Part shown: positions 25,481 through 33,234 of the stretch, piece after piece
How positions within the stretch are numbered: the first letter of the stretch is position 1
Layout of the letters: every line of letters begins with the position of its first letter
Assembly (NCBI GenBank): GCA_003599395.1
Contig: QZJX01000112.1
Location: 1 to 41,024 of the forward strand
Length of the DNA stretch: 41,024 nt
Reading direction: 5' to 3'
Origin: Ignavibacteriales bacterium
Lineage (GTDB): Bacteria; Bacteroidota; Ignavibacteria; Ignavibacteriales; Melioribacteraceae
Notes under the pieces: model-generated
Database searches by the model: none
Told to the model about the DNA's origin: nothing
Seen by the model: the letters and a program-made list of their open reading frames with translations, nothing else
Made by a program: the position numbers and the translations under genes

Positions 25481-26872
25481 TTATTTTAGTTTTTCGAATC
25501 TGCCTTGGAAGAAACGCAAATAAGCAGGTTCATAAACCATCTTCAAACCTTTTATTTTTTTACGGTCTTCAAAAACAGATGCGATTGATTCAACCGCAAC
25601 ATCAATATGCGCTTGAGTATAAACTCTTCTTGGGAAAGTCATACGTACAAGTTCTAATTTCGGATAACGGTGTTTGCCGGTTTTAGGATCACGACCGGAT
25701 GACACTACACCACGTTCCATTCCTCTTACTCCTGAATCAATAAATATTTCGGCAGCTAATGTTTGCGCTGGAAATTCATCTTGCGATATATGACTCAATA
25801 TTTTTTTTGCATCCAAAAATATTGCGTGTCCGCCTATAGGTTTTACATATGGGATTTTGTACCTATCAAGTTGATGTCCAAAATATTCAACTTGTCCAAC
25901 TCTAGCACGAATGTTATCGAAATCAACCATTTCTTCGATACCGCGAGCCATAGCTTCCATATCTCTTCCGGCTAATCCACCATAGGTGTGTAATCCTTCA
26001 TAAACTACTACCATATTTCTTGCTTCTTCATAAATCTTTTTATTCTTTGTTGCAAGGAATCCACCGATATTAACCATCAAATCTTTTTTGGCACTCACCC
26101 ACAATCCTTCAAAATATGAACACATTTCTTTTAGAATTTGGGCGACTGTTTTATCTTGATAACCCTTTTCTCTTAACTTAATGAAGTAAGCGTTTTCAGT
26201 TGCACGTGTTGCATCAAACCACAATCTGATTTTATGTTTTTTAGCGTACTCATAAACTTCTTTGAGATTCTTCATTGAAAATGGTTGTCCGCCCGCCATG
26301 TTTACCGGCCCGGCCATGCTTATATAAGCAATATTTTTTGCTCCAACTTCTTTAACAAGTTTATCGAGTTTCTTTAAATCAATGTTACCTTTGAACGGAT
26401 GTTCACTATATGGATTATGAGCTTCATCAATAATTACATCGACAAAAGTAGCACCTGCTAATTCTTGATGTAATCTTGTTGTAGTGAAGTACATATTACC
26501 CGGAACGTATTGTCCGGGAGTAATCATAATTTTAGATAACATATGTTCAGCGGCACGACCTTGATGTGTCGGAACAAAGTAAGGATGACCGTAATACTTC
26601 TTCACGTTATCCCACAAGTAGTAGAAATTTTTGCTTCCGGCATACGCCTCATCACCAATCATCATTCCGGCCCATTGATAATCACTCATAGCATTAGTAC
26701 CGCTATCAGTTAATAGATCAATGTAAACATCTTCTGATTTCAATAAGAATGTGTTGTAACCTGCTTCCTTAGCTGCTTTTTCTCTATGTTCACGAGTTGT
26801 CATTTTTATTGGTTCAACAACCTTGATTTTAAACGGTTCAGCCCAACTTTTTTTAATTACTTTTTTAGCCAT
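25481..26872 (-). CDS. tpl: Tyrosine phenol-lyase (PLP beta-eliminating lyase)
   Basis: PLP enzyme that splits L-tyrosine to phenol, pyruvate and ammonia; closely related to tryptophanase. From ATG 26872 (GGAG 6 nt upstream; the in-frame codon at 26896 has no such site) it has 463 residues. With a constant offset of 6 against the Citrobacter enzyme as I remember it, the PLP Lys257 is Lys263 in 'SAKKDLMVNIGG', Thr124 is Thr130 in 'YFTTTR', the phenol-binding Arg381 is Arg387 in 'GMERG', and Phe448/449 are Phe454/455. Tryptophanases have Asp and Ile at the Thr and Arg positions. Aspartate of 'FDATR' (220) holds the PLP ring nitrogen. Standing alone behind its own leader, with a terminator, it is probably a single-gene unit. 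Confidence 0.85.
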   Translation of the reverse strand: MAKKVIKKSWAEPFKIKVVEPIKMTTREHREKAAKEAGYNTFLLKSEDVYIDLLTDSGTNAMSDYQWAGMMIGDEAYAGSKNFYYLWDNVKKYYGHPYFVPTHQGRAAEHMLSKIMITPGQYVPGNMYFTTTRLHQELAGATFVDVIIDEAHNPYSEHPFKGNIDLKKLDKLVKEVGAKNIAYISMAGPVNMAGGQPFSMKNLKEVYEYAKKHKIRLWFDATRATENAYFIKLREKGYQDKTVAQILKEMCSYFEGLWVSAKKDLMVNIGGFLATKNKKIYEEARNMVVVYEGLHTYGGLAGRDMEAMARGIEEMVDFDNIRARVGQVEYFGHQLDRYKIPYVKPIGGHAIFLDAKKILSHISQDEFPAQTLAAEIFIDSGVRGMERGVVSSGRDPKTGKHRYPKLELVRMTFPRRVYTQAHIDVAVESIASVFEDRKKIKGLKMVYEPAYLRFFQGRFEKLK

Positions 26873-27085
26873 TTTATTCTCCAATTTTATATACACTATT
26901 AAAAAATATATTCGAAATATTGATAGGTTATTAGTGGGCTGAGGTCATTGCGAGATGTTGATAAATCAAAATGGTATGGATTCTATCATACGATAAGTAT
27001 AAGTTTTGCTGGAGTGCTTGAGGACATTCACTCAGCTTTCGTAAGATTTGCGTTTTTTGTTTTAACTTTATTTGAGAAACTTTTT

Positions 27086-27442
27086 TCATTCTTCTTTTAA
27101 ATACTCTACTTCAATTACTGAAGAAATACCGCCACGTGTATTGAACTCCGCAATTACTTTCATATATCTTGGTTTGCAAACGCCAACTAGGTCATCTAAT
27201 ATTTGATTTGTGACTGCTTCAAAGTAAATCCCGTCATTACGAAAAGATTGCAAATAGAATTTATAGGACTTTAATTCTATACAGAGTTCATCCGGAATGT
27301 ATTCTAAAATAATTGTCGCAAAATCGGGTTGACCGGTTTTAGGACATAGCGATGTAAACTCAGGTGCCGTGTGCTCAATTATATAATCTCTTTCCTTGTT
27401 AGGATTTTCGAATGTTTCTATTAGTTTTTGTTTTTTTTTCAT
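27086..27442 (-). CDS. queF: NADPH-dependent 7-cyano-7-deazaguanine reductase
   Basis: Reduces preQ0 to preQ1 in queuosine tRNA biosynthesis. The 118-residue length is that of the short, unimodular (B. subtilis type) QueF. '[16 protein letters not shown]' carries the catalytic Cys33 and Asp40, the same 7-residue spacing as Cys55/Asp62 of the B. subtilis enzyme. '[18 protein letters not shown]' is split over the substrate-binding strands, with the QueF motif E(S/L)K-x-K-x-Y. The ATG overlaps the TGA of the 62-aa ORF (ATGA). Four genes upstream lies queC, which makes its substrate, so this is the last gene of an interrupted queuosine operon. Confidence 0.96.
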   Translation of the reverse strand: MKKKQKLIETFENPNKERDYIIEHTAPEFTSLCPKTGQPDFATIILEYIPDELCIELKSYKFYLQSFRNDGIYFEAVTNQILDDLVGVCKPRYMKVIAEFNTRGGISSVIEVEYLKEE

Positions 27443-27627
27443 TTATATACCTGCTGTTTTAATTCTGAATTAAGAATTGAATCAATGATTTCGTACCAGT
27501 CAATGTAATCACCTATTTTATCAGCAACGATTTTAAGTTCATCAGAAGTTAGGTCTCTTTCTAACTCAGCGTTCGCAACATTTTGAACATCTTCTGTTGT
27601 TAACTGGTAAATAATTTTCCCATTCAC
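27439..27627 (-). CDS. Hypothetical protein, 62 aa, between restriction enzyme gene and queF
   Basis: GTG at 27627 has AGGA 7 nt upstream, and the stop overlaps the queF ATG, so translation is real and coupled. The protein is acidic and helical: '[18 protein letters not shown]', '[18 protein letters not shown]', '[12 protein letters not shown]'. There is no Cys, signal peptide or membrane segment, and no HTH pattern convincing enough to call a controller protein. The overlap with queF suggests it may belong with the queuosine genes rather than with the restriction system; that is inference. I do not recognise the family. Confidence 0.7.
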   Translation of the reverse strand: MNGKIIYQLTTEDVQNVANAELERDLTSDELKIVADKIGDYIDWYEIIDSILNSELKQQVYK

Positions 27628-27647
27628 TGTAAATCCTATTTCTATAG

Positions 27648-28676
27648 TTAAAGTACATTTAACAAAGAAAAAGCACGTGTTTCTTTGTAATTTGTTTTCG
27701 AATCAAAAAGGTTCTGCTTTAGAATTCTTTGTAATCTTTTTTCAGTCTCAGCTACTTTTTTCAACTTAGAATAATTGTTAAATATTTTCAAATCTCGATA
27801 CAAATACCATTGAGATAAAATTGCCTCAAATTTTTCACTATTAATTTCAAAATTCTTCGGGTCATTAATAAAATTAAATTTCTCCATAAAATCAGGTTTC
27901 GCGATTGAATTGATTATTTCAAGGATTCTGGGCATAGTTTCTTTCTCTTGTGACAGAAAATCCCATAATTCATCAGCTAATAAAACTTCTTGCTTATCAA
28001 AATATTTTTTGAAATCTATACTATAATTAAAGAATCTATCTTTATCATATCCAATGCTATTATTATTTAGCGGGTCGAATGGGAAACCGAGATAGAATTT
28101 AAGTTCTTTCTGGGGGTACTTTTTGAACAAAGCTGCTTTTGCGTTAAGAAACTTATTTTTCTGTTCTTTGAAAATATCACTATTTGGCTTAACAGTTTTT
28201 AGCTCAATTAGTGTAAGGGTGTTATCTTCCTCGTAGTAAACATCAGCAGTAAAATTTGTGGCATAGACAGTTGGTTTACCATACTTCAAAAATATTTCTT
28301 CATTCTCTTTAATTAAATTAGGTTCTCTAGTATGATTTTTCAATCCTGAGATAATATCTGATATTACACTTTGTTGTTCTGCCGTAATAAGTTGATCAAC
28401 AAATTTTTGTTTTATACCGTCAGATAATATGTGAGCAACATTTTCAAAAAATGACTGACCAAGTGATGTATTTAAACCATGCATCCAGCTTGCTAAGCTA
28501 ACAAAGATAGGAATATCTGTAACATGCTTTTCGATTCTAAATTTAAAAGCATTTAAAAAAGCTTCATGAAAAGGAGCATTTCTATTATCTGAGGCATCTT
28601 CGGGGAAATTATCAAATCTAGATTTTAGGGTTCTAATCACTTCAAGTGCTATGAGTTCTTTCTTAAAATCGTTCAA
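27648..28676 (-). CDS. Type II restriction endonuclease, TdeIII-like
   Basis: 342 residues. The N-terminal half, with 'FPEDASDNRNAPFHEAF' and 'SLASWMHGLNTSLGQSFFE', resembles the TdeIII/MjaII restriction enzyme family (recalled as GGNCC-specific; not verified here). A PD-(D/E)XK core is visible: Asp145 in 'FTADVYYEE' and Glu158/Lys160 in 'LTLIELKTVKP'. The gene is 1 nt past the methyltransferase stop. It starts with TTG, and AAGGAG (plus-strand 28684-28689) lies 7 nt before it, inside the last methyltransferase codons; a weak start codon would fit limited, coupled nuclease synthesis. Nuclease identity is well supported by fold motif plus adjacent methyltransferase; the recognition sequence is inference. 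Confidence 0.72.
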   Translation of the reverse strand: MNDFKKELIALEVIRTLKSRFDNFPEDASDNRNAPFHEAFLNAFKFRIEKHVTDIPIFVSLASWMHGLNTSLGQSFFENVAHILSDGIKQKFVDQLITAEQQSVISDIISGLKNHTREPNLIKENEEIFLKYGKPTVYATNFTADVYYEEDNTLTLIELKTVKPNSDIFKEQKNKFLNAKAALFKKYPQKELKFYLGFPFDPLNNNSIGYDKDRFFNYSIDFKKYFDKQEVLLADELWDFLSQEKETMPRILEIINSIAKPDFMEKFNFINDPKNFEINSEKFEAILSQWYLYRDLKIFNNYSKLKKVAETEKRLQRILKQNLFDSKTNYKETRAFSLLNVL

Positions 28677-28677
28677 C

Positions 28678-30255
28678 TTAATTCTCCTTCAAATGAAAGA
28701 TTGATTCAGAATAAGCATTCTTATCTTTTTCAGTTCTGTTAAGTACTGGTCTTTTAAATTGTTGCACAATCTTTAATCCGATTAATTCAACTATTCTTGG
28801 ATACATCTCATACTTATCGTTTGCAACGATAAAGATATCAAAATCTTCGGCAAGCCATTTTTTGCAATTATTTAAAACTTCACTTACTCCTTTTATGTAA
28901 CTTTCTCTTGCTTCTTTTCCCTTTCCTTTAAAGAGTGGCCCTATTTCCAATTCTTCATTTTTCTCAAATCCAAAAAGATCATAAGCATAAGCATGCTGTT
29001 CGTGGTAATTAATCAAACCTACATAAGGCGGACTTGTAAAAATTCCTTTAATTTTATTTTTGGAATAAACTTTTGCCAAGTCGGAGTTTTTTAATTCTTT
29101 TTCCAAATCAATAGTTCTGGAATCACCTGTATAACATTTTTGAAAAGTATTCGTTCTTATATTACCAAACTCCGACAATCTTTTTAACGTATCTTCTGAG
29201 TATCGTTTCCACCACCCTAACAAAGAGAATAACGGTTTACAAATTTTACCATGTTTAGAACAATAATATGTTGAGGTAATAGGTTCAACTAAAGTTGCTA
29301 AATCAGAATGAGTTGTTGCTCTACACGATCTTATTGTTCTACTTAAAATGATCGTTAAAATTTTTTGAATATCTCGATTCTTTGCCTGCTTAATTCTATC
29401 AAATACAAAATCAATCTCATTTCTTACGGTTTGTAAGTACCACTTATCTATGAAATTAGTTTGGCTTTTTTGTTTTAATTGAATAGAATATTCCTGAACA
29501 AGATTATTAAAAATTGGAAGGAATAATTTTGATTTTTCATTTCCATATTTTTGTTCCTCAACCTCTTTTTTTCTTACTTTCCTTTTAAACTCAGGTGAAG
29601 GAAAATATTTGTTGTTAAAAGAATTCAAATCACTTAACAATCTCTCTTCGAATTCAAGAACGTTTGTATCATTTACAAATCCGATCAGGTCATTGGTAAT
29701 ATTTTTAATTTCTTTGTTTAACTCAATAATATCATGCTGTCCAATCTTGACATTTGTTATTAAGGTATTGAATTTCGAAATATCAACACCGATTGCATGC
29801 ATTCCTAGTTCATTCGCCTGTACAAGAGTTGTTCCACTTCCACAAAACGGGTCTAAAATTATATCACCTTTTTGGAAATAAACTTCCTTCTTAAATTCAT
29901 CCGTATGATCGTTCAAAAAATATTCAACTAATTGGGGTATAAATTTCCCCTTATATGGATGCAATCTATGAACATGTTTTGTAGTTTCTGATTCTTTATA
30001 TTGCTCAAAAGACAAATGCCAGTCGATATCATCACCTAACTTATTTCGCCAATTGATTTCTCTGTTTCCATTATAACTCTTATAATATTCCAGCAACTCA
30101 TCTTTATCAATCTTCACTTCTCCGCCATTACCTTTGTTTTCTATTCTACCGTAATTGATTAAATAGGAAATATTCGAAGTAGTGACTTCTTTCTTGAGAT
30201 ACTCTGTTGCCCAGTTACTTGCTTCTTTTATATTTAAGAATTCTTGATGTTCCAT
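28678..30255 (-). CDS. DNA methyltransferase of the type II system, with N-terminal HTH-like domain
   Basis: 525 residues. SAM-binding motif I is 'DPFCGSGTT' (135-143); catalytic motif IV is 'TSPPY' (407-411), the form typical of N4-cytosine and some N6-adenine enzymes. 'HPYKGKFIPQLVEYFL' (about 99-114) looks like motif X. The about 260 residues between motifs I and IV probably hold the target-recognition region. Residues about 7-58 ('NIKEASNWATEYLKK' to 'EVKIDKDELLEYY') resemble an excisionase/MerR-like winged HTH, which could add specificity or allow autoregulation. ATG at 30255 follows directly on the queC stop with no Shine-Dalgarno, so translation likely depends on queC. It protects the sites of the adjacent nuclease (inference from pairing). 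Confidence 0.85.
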   Translation of the reverse strand: MEHQEFLNIKEASNWATEYLKKEVTTSNISYLINYGRIENKGNGGEVKIDKDELLEYYKSYNGNREINWRNKLGDDIDWHLSFEQYKESETTKHVHRLHPYKGKFIPQLVEYFLNDHTDEFKKEVYFQKGDIILDPFCGSGTTLVQANELGMHAIGVDISKFNTLITNVKIGQHDIIELNKEIKNITNDLIGFVNDTNVLEFEERLLSDLNSFNNKYFPSPEFKRKVRKKEVEEQKYGNEKSKLFLPIFNNLVQEYSIQLKQKSQTNFIDKWYLQTVRNEIDFVFDRIKQAKNRDIQKILTIILSRTIRSCRATTHSDLATLVEPITSTYYCSKHGKICKPLFSLLGWWKRYSEDTLKRLSEFGNIRTNTFQKCYTGDSRTIDLEKELKNSDLAKVYSKNKIKGIFTSPPYVGLINYHEQHAYAYDLFGFEKNEELEIGPLFKGKGKEARESYIKGVSEVLNNCKKWLAEDFDIFIVANDKYEMYPRIVELIGLKIVQQFKRPVLNRTEKDKNAYSESIFHLKEN

Positions 30256-30948
30256 TTAATCAACATATTTTGGTTGAATAACATAAGGAATCGGATCTTC
30301 CTTCCCAATTTTTTGGAATCCTCTTAATCTTAATGCACAGCTATCACATTCGCCGCATGCTTCATCTTCATTTTTGTAACAAGACCATGTGAGATGAAGA
30401 GGTGCATTTAGTTCCATTCCCTTTTGGATAATTTCCGATTTGTTCATTTCTATAATTGGAGTTTTAATATCAATTTTAGTTGAGGGTTTAGTTCCGTCGT
30501 CAACAACTTTTTGAAATGCCGAGAAAAAATCCGGTCTGCAATCCGGATAACCCGAAGAATCTTCGGAGACTGCGCCCATAAAAATAGCGCTGGCACCGAT
30601 TACTTCAGCCCAGCTTACACATGCTGTTAAAATATTCGCATTTCTGAATGGCACATATGTCATAGGTACATCTTTATTGGCTAAATCAGCAGCATTCACT
30701 TGAATATTTTTATCAGTCAAAGAAGAACCGCCGATTTTTACCAAATGAGTAAAATCTATAACAAGCTTTTTGCTAACCTCATAAAATTCGGCAATATCAT
30801 GGAAAGCTTTTAACTCTCGTGTTTCGGTCCGCTGTCCATAATTTATATGTGCAAAAGCTAGTTCGTAATCTTTATTTGCAATAGCTGCGGTGACACAGCT
30901 ATCTAAACCACCGCTTACCGCAACTACCGCTATAGGTTTATTAATCAT
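30256..30948 (-). CDS. queC: 7-cyano-7-deazaguanine synthase
   Basis: ATP-dependent enzyme that turns 7-carboxy-7-deazaguanine into preQ0 for queuosine. 230 residues with the PP-loop 'SGGLDS' (12-17), 'AHINYGQRTETRE', 'YVPFRNANILT' and a C-terminal Zn site with 'CYKNEDEACGECDSCALR'. It is the first gene of a minus-strand run that ends with queF, and the methyltransferase ATG follows its TAA with no gap. I checked the leader for a preQ1 riboswitch and could not find one. queD and queE are not in the window. Confidence 0.96.
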   Translation of the reverse strand: MINKPIAVVAVSGGLDSCVTAAIANKDYELAFAHINYGQRTETRELKAFHDIAEFYEVSKKLVIDFTHLVKIGGSSLTDKNIQVNAADLANKDVPMTYVPFRNANILTACVSWAEVIGASAIFMGAVSEDSSGYPDCRPDFFSAFQKVVDDGTKPSTKIDIKTPIIEMNKSEIIQKGMELNAPLHLTWSCYKNEDEACGECDSCALRLRGFQKIGKEDPIPYVIQPKYVD

Positions 30949-31068
30949 TGTATCCGATCAAAATTTTTAAGAAATAAAAGATACTAAAATCCCTTGAGAT
31001 ATTGAATAATGCTACCTTCGAATACCTTTGGAAATAATTCATTTTGAAACTTTTTGTTAAATTTTTAG

Positions 31069-31096
31069 TTGACAATCTTACCTTTAATTTTATTTT
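31069..31096 (+). promoter_or_regulatory. Candidate promoter for the YciO/Sua5-type gene
   Basis: TTGACA at 31069-31074, a 16-bp spacer and TATTTT at 31091-31096 (4 of 6 to TATAAT). Transcription would start near 31103, giving a leader of about 35 nt before the ATG at 31138. The perfect -35 hexamer is the main support. Confidence 0.35.
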
Positions 31097-31137
31097 GCAT
31101 ATCTGTTTTCACGCCTCAAAACCTGAAAGGAGCCAGT

Positions 31138-31749
31138 ATGGAATATTATGAATTGCATCCGGAAACACCTCAATTGAGGTATATTAATAAAGCCGTTGAA
31201 GTCTTACGAAATGGAGGTGTGATTATTTATCCAACGGATACTGTATATGGTTTTGGCTGCGATATTTTTAATCACGAGGCAGTTAAAAGAATTTATGATA
31301 TAAAACTAGATGCCGGTACGAAATTATTCAGTTTTATCTGCCCGGATTTAAAGGATATTTCCAAGTATGCTAAAGTTTCGGATTATGCTTACAAGATGAT
31401 GAAAAAATGTATTCCGGGTCCTTATACCTTTGTTCTTCCCGCTGCAAAAGAGGTTCCTAAAAAATTGTGGACAAAACGCCGTACAGTGGGAATTCGTGTT
31501 CCGGATCATGAAATTGCAATTACATTGGCAAAGGAATTGGGCAACCCGATTTTAAGCACTAGTGTAACTACACGTAAAGGTGAATTACTTTTTGAACCTG
31601 ATGAGATAAGGACTATCTTCAATCCTCATGTAGATTTTATGCTTTCCGCGGGAGCGTTAAATGGTCAACCTTCTAGTGTAATTGATTTAAGCGGAGAATC
31701 CCCCGAGATATTACGTGAAGGAGCCGGTGATATCTCAATGTTTGTATAA
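31138..31749 (+). CDS. YciO/Sua5/YrdC-family protein (threonylcarbamoyl-AMP synthase-like)
   Basis: 203 residues from ATG 31138, which has AAAGGAG 6-7 nt upstream; a TTG further up (31069) falls in the likely -35 box. The fold is YrdC: 'GGVIIYPTDTVYGFGCDIFN', 'FSFICPDLKDISKYAK', 'GPYTFVLPA', 'VGIRVPDHEI' and 'NPILSTSVTTRKGE'. Family members bind ATP and threonine/bicarbonate to make threonylcarbamoyl-AMP for tRNA t6A37. The KxR motif of true Sua5/YrdC appears as 'KLD' ('IKLDAGTK'), a form I associate with YciO-like Bacteroidota proteins, so activity is less certain. It is divergent from queC. Confidence 0.82.
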   Translation: MEYYELHPETPQLRYINKAVEVLRNGGVIIYPTDTVYGFGCDIFNHEAVKRIYDIKLDAGTKLFSFICPDLKDISKYAKVSDYAYKMMKKCIPGPYTFVLPAAKEVPKKLWTKRRTVGIRVPDHEIAITLAKELGNPILSTSVTTRKGELLFEPDEIRTIFNPHVDFMLSAGALNGQPSSVIDLSGESPEILREGAGDISMFV

Positions 31750-31756
31750 TTTTGCA

Positions 31757-31778
31757 GAGCGACGATCCTTCGTCGCTC
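31757..31778. terminator. GCGAC hairpin 1 between convergent genes
   Basis: GAGCGACGA (31757-31765), loop TCCT, then TCGTCGCTC: a perfect 9-bp stem. It lies 8 bp past the YciO-type stop. The following bases are ACCCTTAATTTTT, so a T-run comes only after a short gap. Confidence 0.6.
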
Positions 31779-31804
31779 ACCCTTAATTTTTAAAAACTAA
31801 AAGT

Positions 31805-31825
31805 AAGCGATCAGGATGGTCGCTT
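31805..31825. terminator. GCGAC hairpin 2 between convergent genes
   Basis: AAGCGATC (31805-31812) pairs with GGTCGCTT (31818-31825) with one G-T wobble and loop AGGAT. On the minus strand it lies 14 bp past the SDR stop. It shares the GCGA...TCGC style and GGAT/ATCC loop with hairpin 1. Confidence 0.55.
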
Positions 31826-31839
31826 TACATTTTACGAAT

Positions 31840-32622
31840 TCATACAATAGTTTCTTCTCTATGCGCTATCATGGCAGTTGCCTGTGCCGATGGCATTACA
31901 ATAATTTCATTTATGTTAACATGTTTTGGTCTTGTTGCAATAAAAATTACTGTTTCTGCAATATCATTTCCGTGTAATGGAACCAATCCTTTATAAACAT
32001 TTTTTGCTCGTTCTTTATCTCCATAAAATCTCACATTACTAAACTCTGTTTCAACCATACCCGGATCAACAGTGCTTACTTTAATATTATGTTCAAGTGT
32101 TTCCATTCGTAGTGATTCAGTGATTGCGTTAACAGCATGTTTTGTTGCACAATATACACTTCCTCCGGGATAAGCTTGATGTCCCGCTATCGACCCAATA
32201 TTTATAACATGACCTCGTTTTCGCTCAACCATTCCTTTGACTACTTCTTTTGTAACAATCAAAAGACCCTTAACATTTGTGTCAATCATTTCATCCCAAG
32301 CTTCGGGATTATCTTCAAATAATTTATTCAATCCACGTCCAAGACCGGCATTATTGACAAGAATGTCAATCATTTTCCATTTATCATTCAACCCGGAAAT
32401 TGTATCAACGACTTCATTTCTTTTTGTGACATCAAGTTCTATTGGAAGAACTTTTACAGAATATTTTTCCTCAATATCATTTTTCATTTTAGTTAATCTG
32501 TCTATTCTTCTTGCGGTTAGAATCAAATTAGCACCCTCTCTAGCAAATGCATAAGCACATGCTTCACCAATTCCGGCTGATGCACCGGTAATCAATACAA
32601 TCTTATTTTTCAAGGAAACCAT
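31840..32622 (-). CDS. Short-chain dehydrogenase/reductase, YdfG-like
   Basis: 260 residues, classical SDR. Rossmann motif 'TGASAGIG' (13-20), 'NNAG', catalytic Ser144 in 'NIGSIAG', Tyr157 and Lys161 in 'SVYCATKHAV'. 'TARRIDRL' after the second strand has Arg residues, which favours NADP. 'VDPGMVETEF' follows the active site. The nearest well-known relative is YdfG, which oxidises L-allo-threonine, serine or 3-hydroxy acids; the substrate here is not determined. AAGGAG precedes the ATG at good spacing. It lies 11 bp downstream of the membrane-protein gene. Confidence 0.93.
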   Translation of the reverse strand: MVSLKNKIVLITGASAGIGEACAYAFAREGANLILTARRIDRLTKMKNDIEEKYSVKVLPIELDVTKRNEVVDTISGLNDKWKMIDILVNNAGLGRGLNKLFEDNPEAWDEMIDTNVKGLLIVTKEVVKGMVERKRGHVINIGSIAGHQAYPGGSVYCATKHAVNAITESLRMETLEHNIKVSTVDPGMVETEFSNVRFYGDKERAKNVYKGLVPLHGNDIAETVIFIATRPKHVNINEIIVMPSAQATAMIAHREETIV

Positions 32623-32633
32623 TATTACTCCTT

Positions 32634-33158
32634 CTAGTAATTAATATATTTCTGAATTCTTTTTGTCGATATATTTAGATAAAACACAAATAAAAAGATA
32701 ACAGCAAAAGCAAAAATAAATCTTTCGATTTCATCATATCCAAGGTAAAGAGTTAAGGCAATCCAATCATTTTGAATATTCGGACTTAATATCAAAATTA
32801 CTGCACTATAGAATATTTGAATCAGGAGATATCCTATTTGAATTAGAATAAAGATGACTAGAAAAAATCTGCCTTTCCCATGAGGGATTTTCCTCATAGT
32901 CGCAGTAGCAACCTCTACAGAGAGAACCAGATAAATGTAAGGGGCAAAATACAGTAACAATAACTCCGGCATCAATCTATCCGGGAGGGGTTCAAAATAA
33001 TATTGAAAAGATGGAAAAATGAATGAAAATTCGGAATTTCCCCCTCCAAATATTGCAACAATGAACATTTGAAACAGTTCTTTAAATAAAGCTATTTGAA
33101 TAGCCGAGAAAAAAACTGCCCAGATTATACCTTGACCATTTTTAAATTTTAAATCCAT
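32634..33158 (-). CDS. Hypothetical integral membrane protein
   Basis: From ATG 33158 the protein has 174 residues (a TTG 9 nt upstream is possible). Four hydrophobic stretches are evident: about 12-35 ('IIWAVFFSAIQIALFKELF'), 67-85 ('LLLLYFAPYIYLVLSV'), 98-125 ('FLVIFILIQIGYLLIQIFY') and 145-163 ('FIFAFAVIFLFVFYL'). The end is basic (STKRIQKYINY), consistent with a cytoplasmic C-terminus. It shares a transcript with the downstream SDR gene, and is divergent from the phosphate transporter. No family recognised. Confidence 0.72.
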   Translation of the reverse strand: MDLKFKNGQGIIWAVFFSAIQIALFKELFQMFIVAIFGGGNSEFSFIFPSFQYYFEPLPDRLMPELLLLYFAPYIYLVLSVEVATATMRKIPHGKGRFFLVIFILIQIGYLLIQIFYSAVILILSPNIQNDWIALTLYLGYDEIERFIFAFAVIFLFVFYLNISTKRIQKYINY

Positions 33159-33234
33159 TTGGTACAATTAAAATTCTTCATAAATTTAGACGTGCACAAA
33201 AAATTCTTTGAAATTATTTAAGTCTAAGAAAAAC

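Noticed and set aside
25481-26872. Tryptophanase (tnaA)
   Set aside because: Arg387 and Thr130 match tyrosine phenol-lyase positions where tryptophanase carries Ile and Asp; overall blocks also match tyrosine phenol-lyase better.
26873-27085. Hidden gene or repeat between queF and tpl
   Set aside because: I read both strands and found only short frames and no clear hairpin or promoter; it is treated as the tpl leader.
27086-30948. 7-deazaguanine DNA modification (Dpd-type) defence system
   Set aside because: Although queC and a restriction-modification pair are together, no DpdA-like transglycosylase or other dpd gene is present; the two que genes are explained by tRNA queuosine.
30949-31068. 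preQ1 riboswitch in the queC leader
   Set aside because: I looked for the preQ1-I hairpin plus A-rich tail and for a preQ1-II-like fold on the minus strand; no matching stem/loop core was found.
31069-31137. Signal-peptide-like N-terminus for the YciO-type protein from a TTG start
   Set aside because: The hydrophobic-looking 23 residues start at a TTG that belongs to a likely -35 box; ATG 31138 has a strong Shine-Dalgarno and fits the cytoplasmic family.
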